From an uncultured Gemmatimonadota bacterium (GTDB taxonomy: Bacteria; Gemmatimonadota; Gemmatimonadetes; Gemmatimonadales; Gemmatimonadaceae), in contig CAMLDY010000038.1 of the NCBI GenBank assembly GCA_946478895.1, forward strand, positions 1 through 23,412: 23,412 bases of DNA, given 5' to 3'. The notes beneath the pieces are model-generated. The model was not told the DNA's origin, made no database searches, and was given only the letters and a program-made list of their open reading frames with translations. The position numbers and the translations under genes were made by a program. Of this stretch, positions 23,340-23,412 are shown in pieces. Position 1 is the first letter of the stretch, and every line of letters begins with the position of its first letter.

Positions 23340-23412
23340 ACGCGCCAGTAGCTCAGTTGGATAGAGCAACAGCCTTCTAAGCTGTGGGTCGGGGGTTCGA
23401 CTCCCTCCTGGC
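23340..23412 (+). tRNA. tRNA-Arg (anticodon TCT), cut by the window end
   Basis: The gene begins with the acceptor strand ACGCCAG, then TAGCTCAGTTGGATAGAGC (D arm), the anticodon arm ACAGC-CTTCTAA-GCTGT with TCT, and the T arm GGGGG-TTCGACT-CCCTC. The window ends in CTGGC, the first five bases of the 3' acceptor strand, so about three bases and any CCA are missing. Confidence 0.92.

Overview
The window is a gene-dense, GC-rich (roughly 60-65% by eye) bacterial chromosome segment. I infer a diderm bacterium with lipopolysaccharide, most likely from Gemmatimonadota or a close relative. The grounds are the nusA-ylxQ-infB-rbfA-truB-ribF order, LPS genes (lpxH, lptE, the heptose adenylyltransferase), several lipoboxes, and many GTG starts with 4-base start/stop overlaps. 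The phylum is an inference from gene content, not from any search.

Layout. (1) 1-9685 is one compact plus-strand run for translation and secretion: nusA (5' end outside the window), ylxQ, infB, rbfA, truB, ribF, secD, secF, tatD. (2) 9733-11280 holds ridA, then a selenium module: selD and, 7 bases after it, the gene for selenocysteine tRNA (selC). The selD reading frame contains an in-frame TGA at codon 22, where the family has its catalytic Cys/Sec, followed by a fitting bacterial SECIS hairpin. SelD is therefore itself a selenoprotein, and a conventional gene call would cut off its active site. (3) 11229-13399 holds a DUF5683-like protein whose start seems to lie inside the tRNA-Sec gene, murI, and a convergent lpxH. 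(4) 13468-19232 is a second tight plus-strand run with envelope genes: a hotdog thioesterase, a secreted HEAT-repeat/cyclophilin fusion, a lipoprotein, LptE, a one-helix membrane protein, the heptose adenylyltransferase, RNase PH and RdgB. (5) 19249-20733 holds tRNA-Pro(TGG), its terminator and a flavin amine oxidase. (6) 20734-21415 is an isolated type IV pilin gene with a very good sigma-54 promoter, a perfect upstream inverted repeat and a strong terminator. (7) 21427-23412 holds a small membrane/coiled-coil protein on the minus strand, a lipoprotein, a D-amino acid aminotransferase, and tRNA-Arg(TCT), cut by the window end.

How the parts work together: SelD makes selenophosphate, which is used to load tRNA-Sec with selenocysteine; because SelD needs Sec itself, the pair forms a self-dependent loop. 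MurI and the D-amino acid aminotransferase can both supply D-glutamate for peptidoglycan. LpxH, the heptose adenylyltransferase and LptE act in LPS synthesis and export. Two genes (rbfA, heptose adenylyltransferase) have no ATG/GTG/TTG that preserves their conserved N-terminus and appear to start at CTG codons that overlap or abut the previous stop. No stretch over 300 bases lacks a gene; the largest gap, 20734-20995 (262 bases), is the pilin control region. I saw no CRISPR array, insertion sequence or phage gene.
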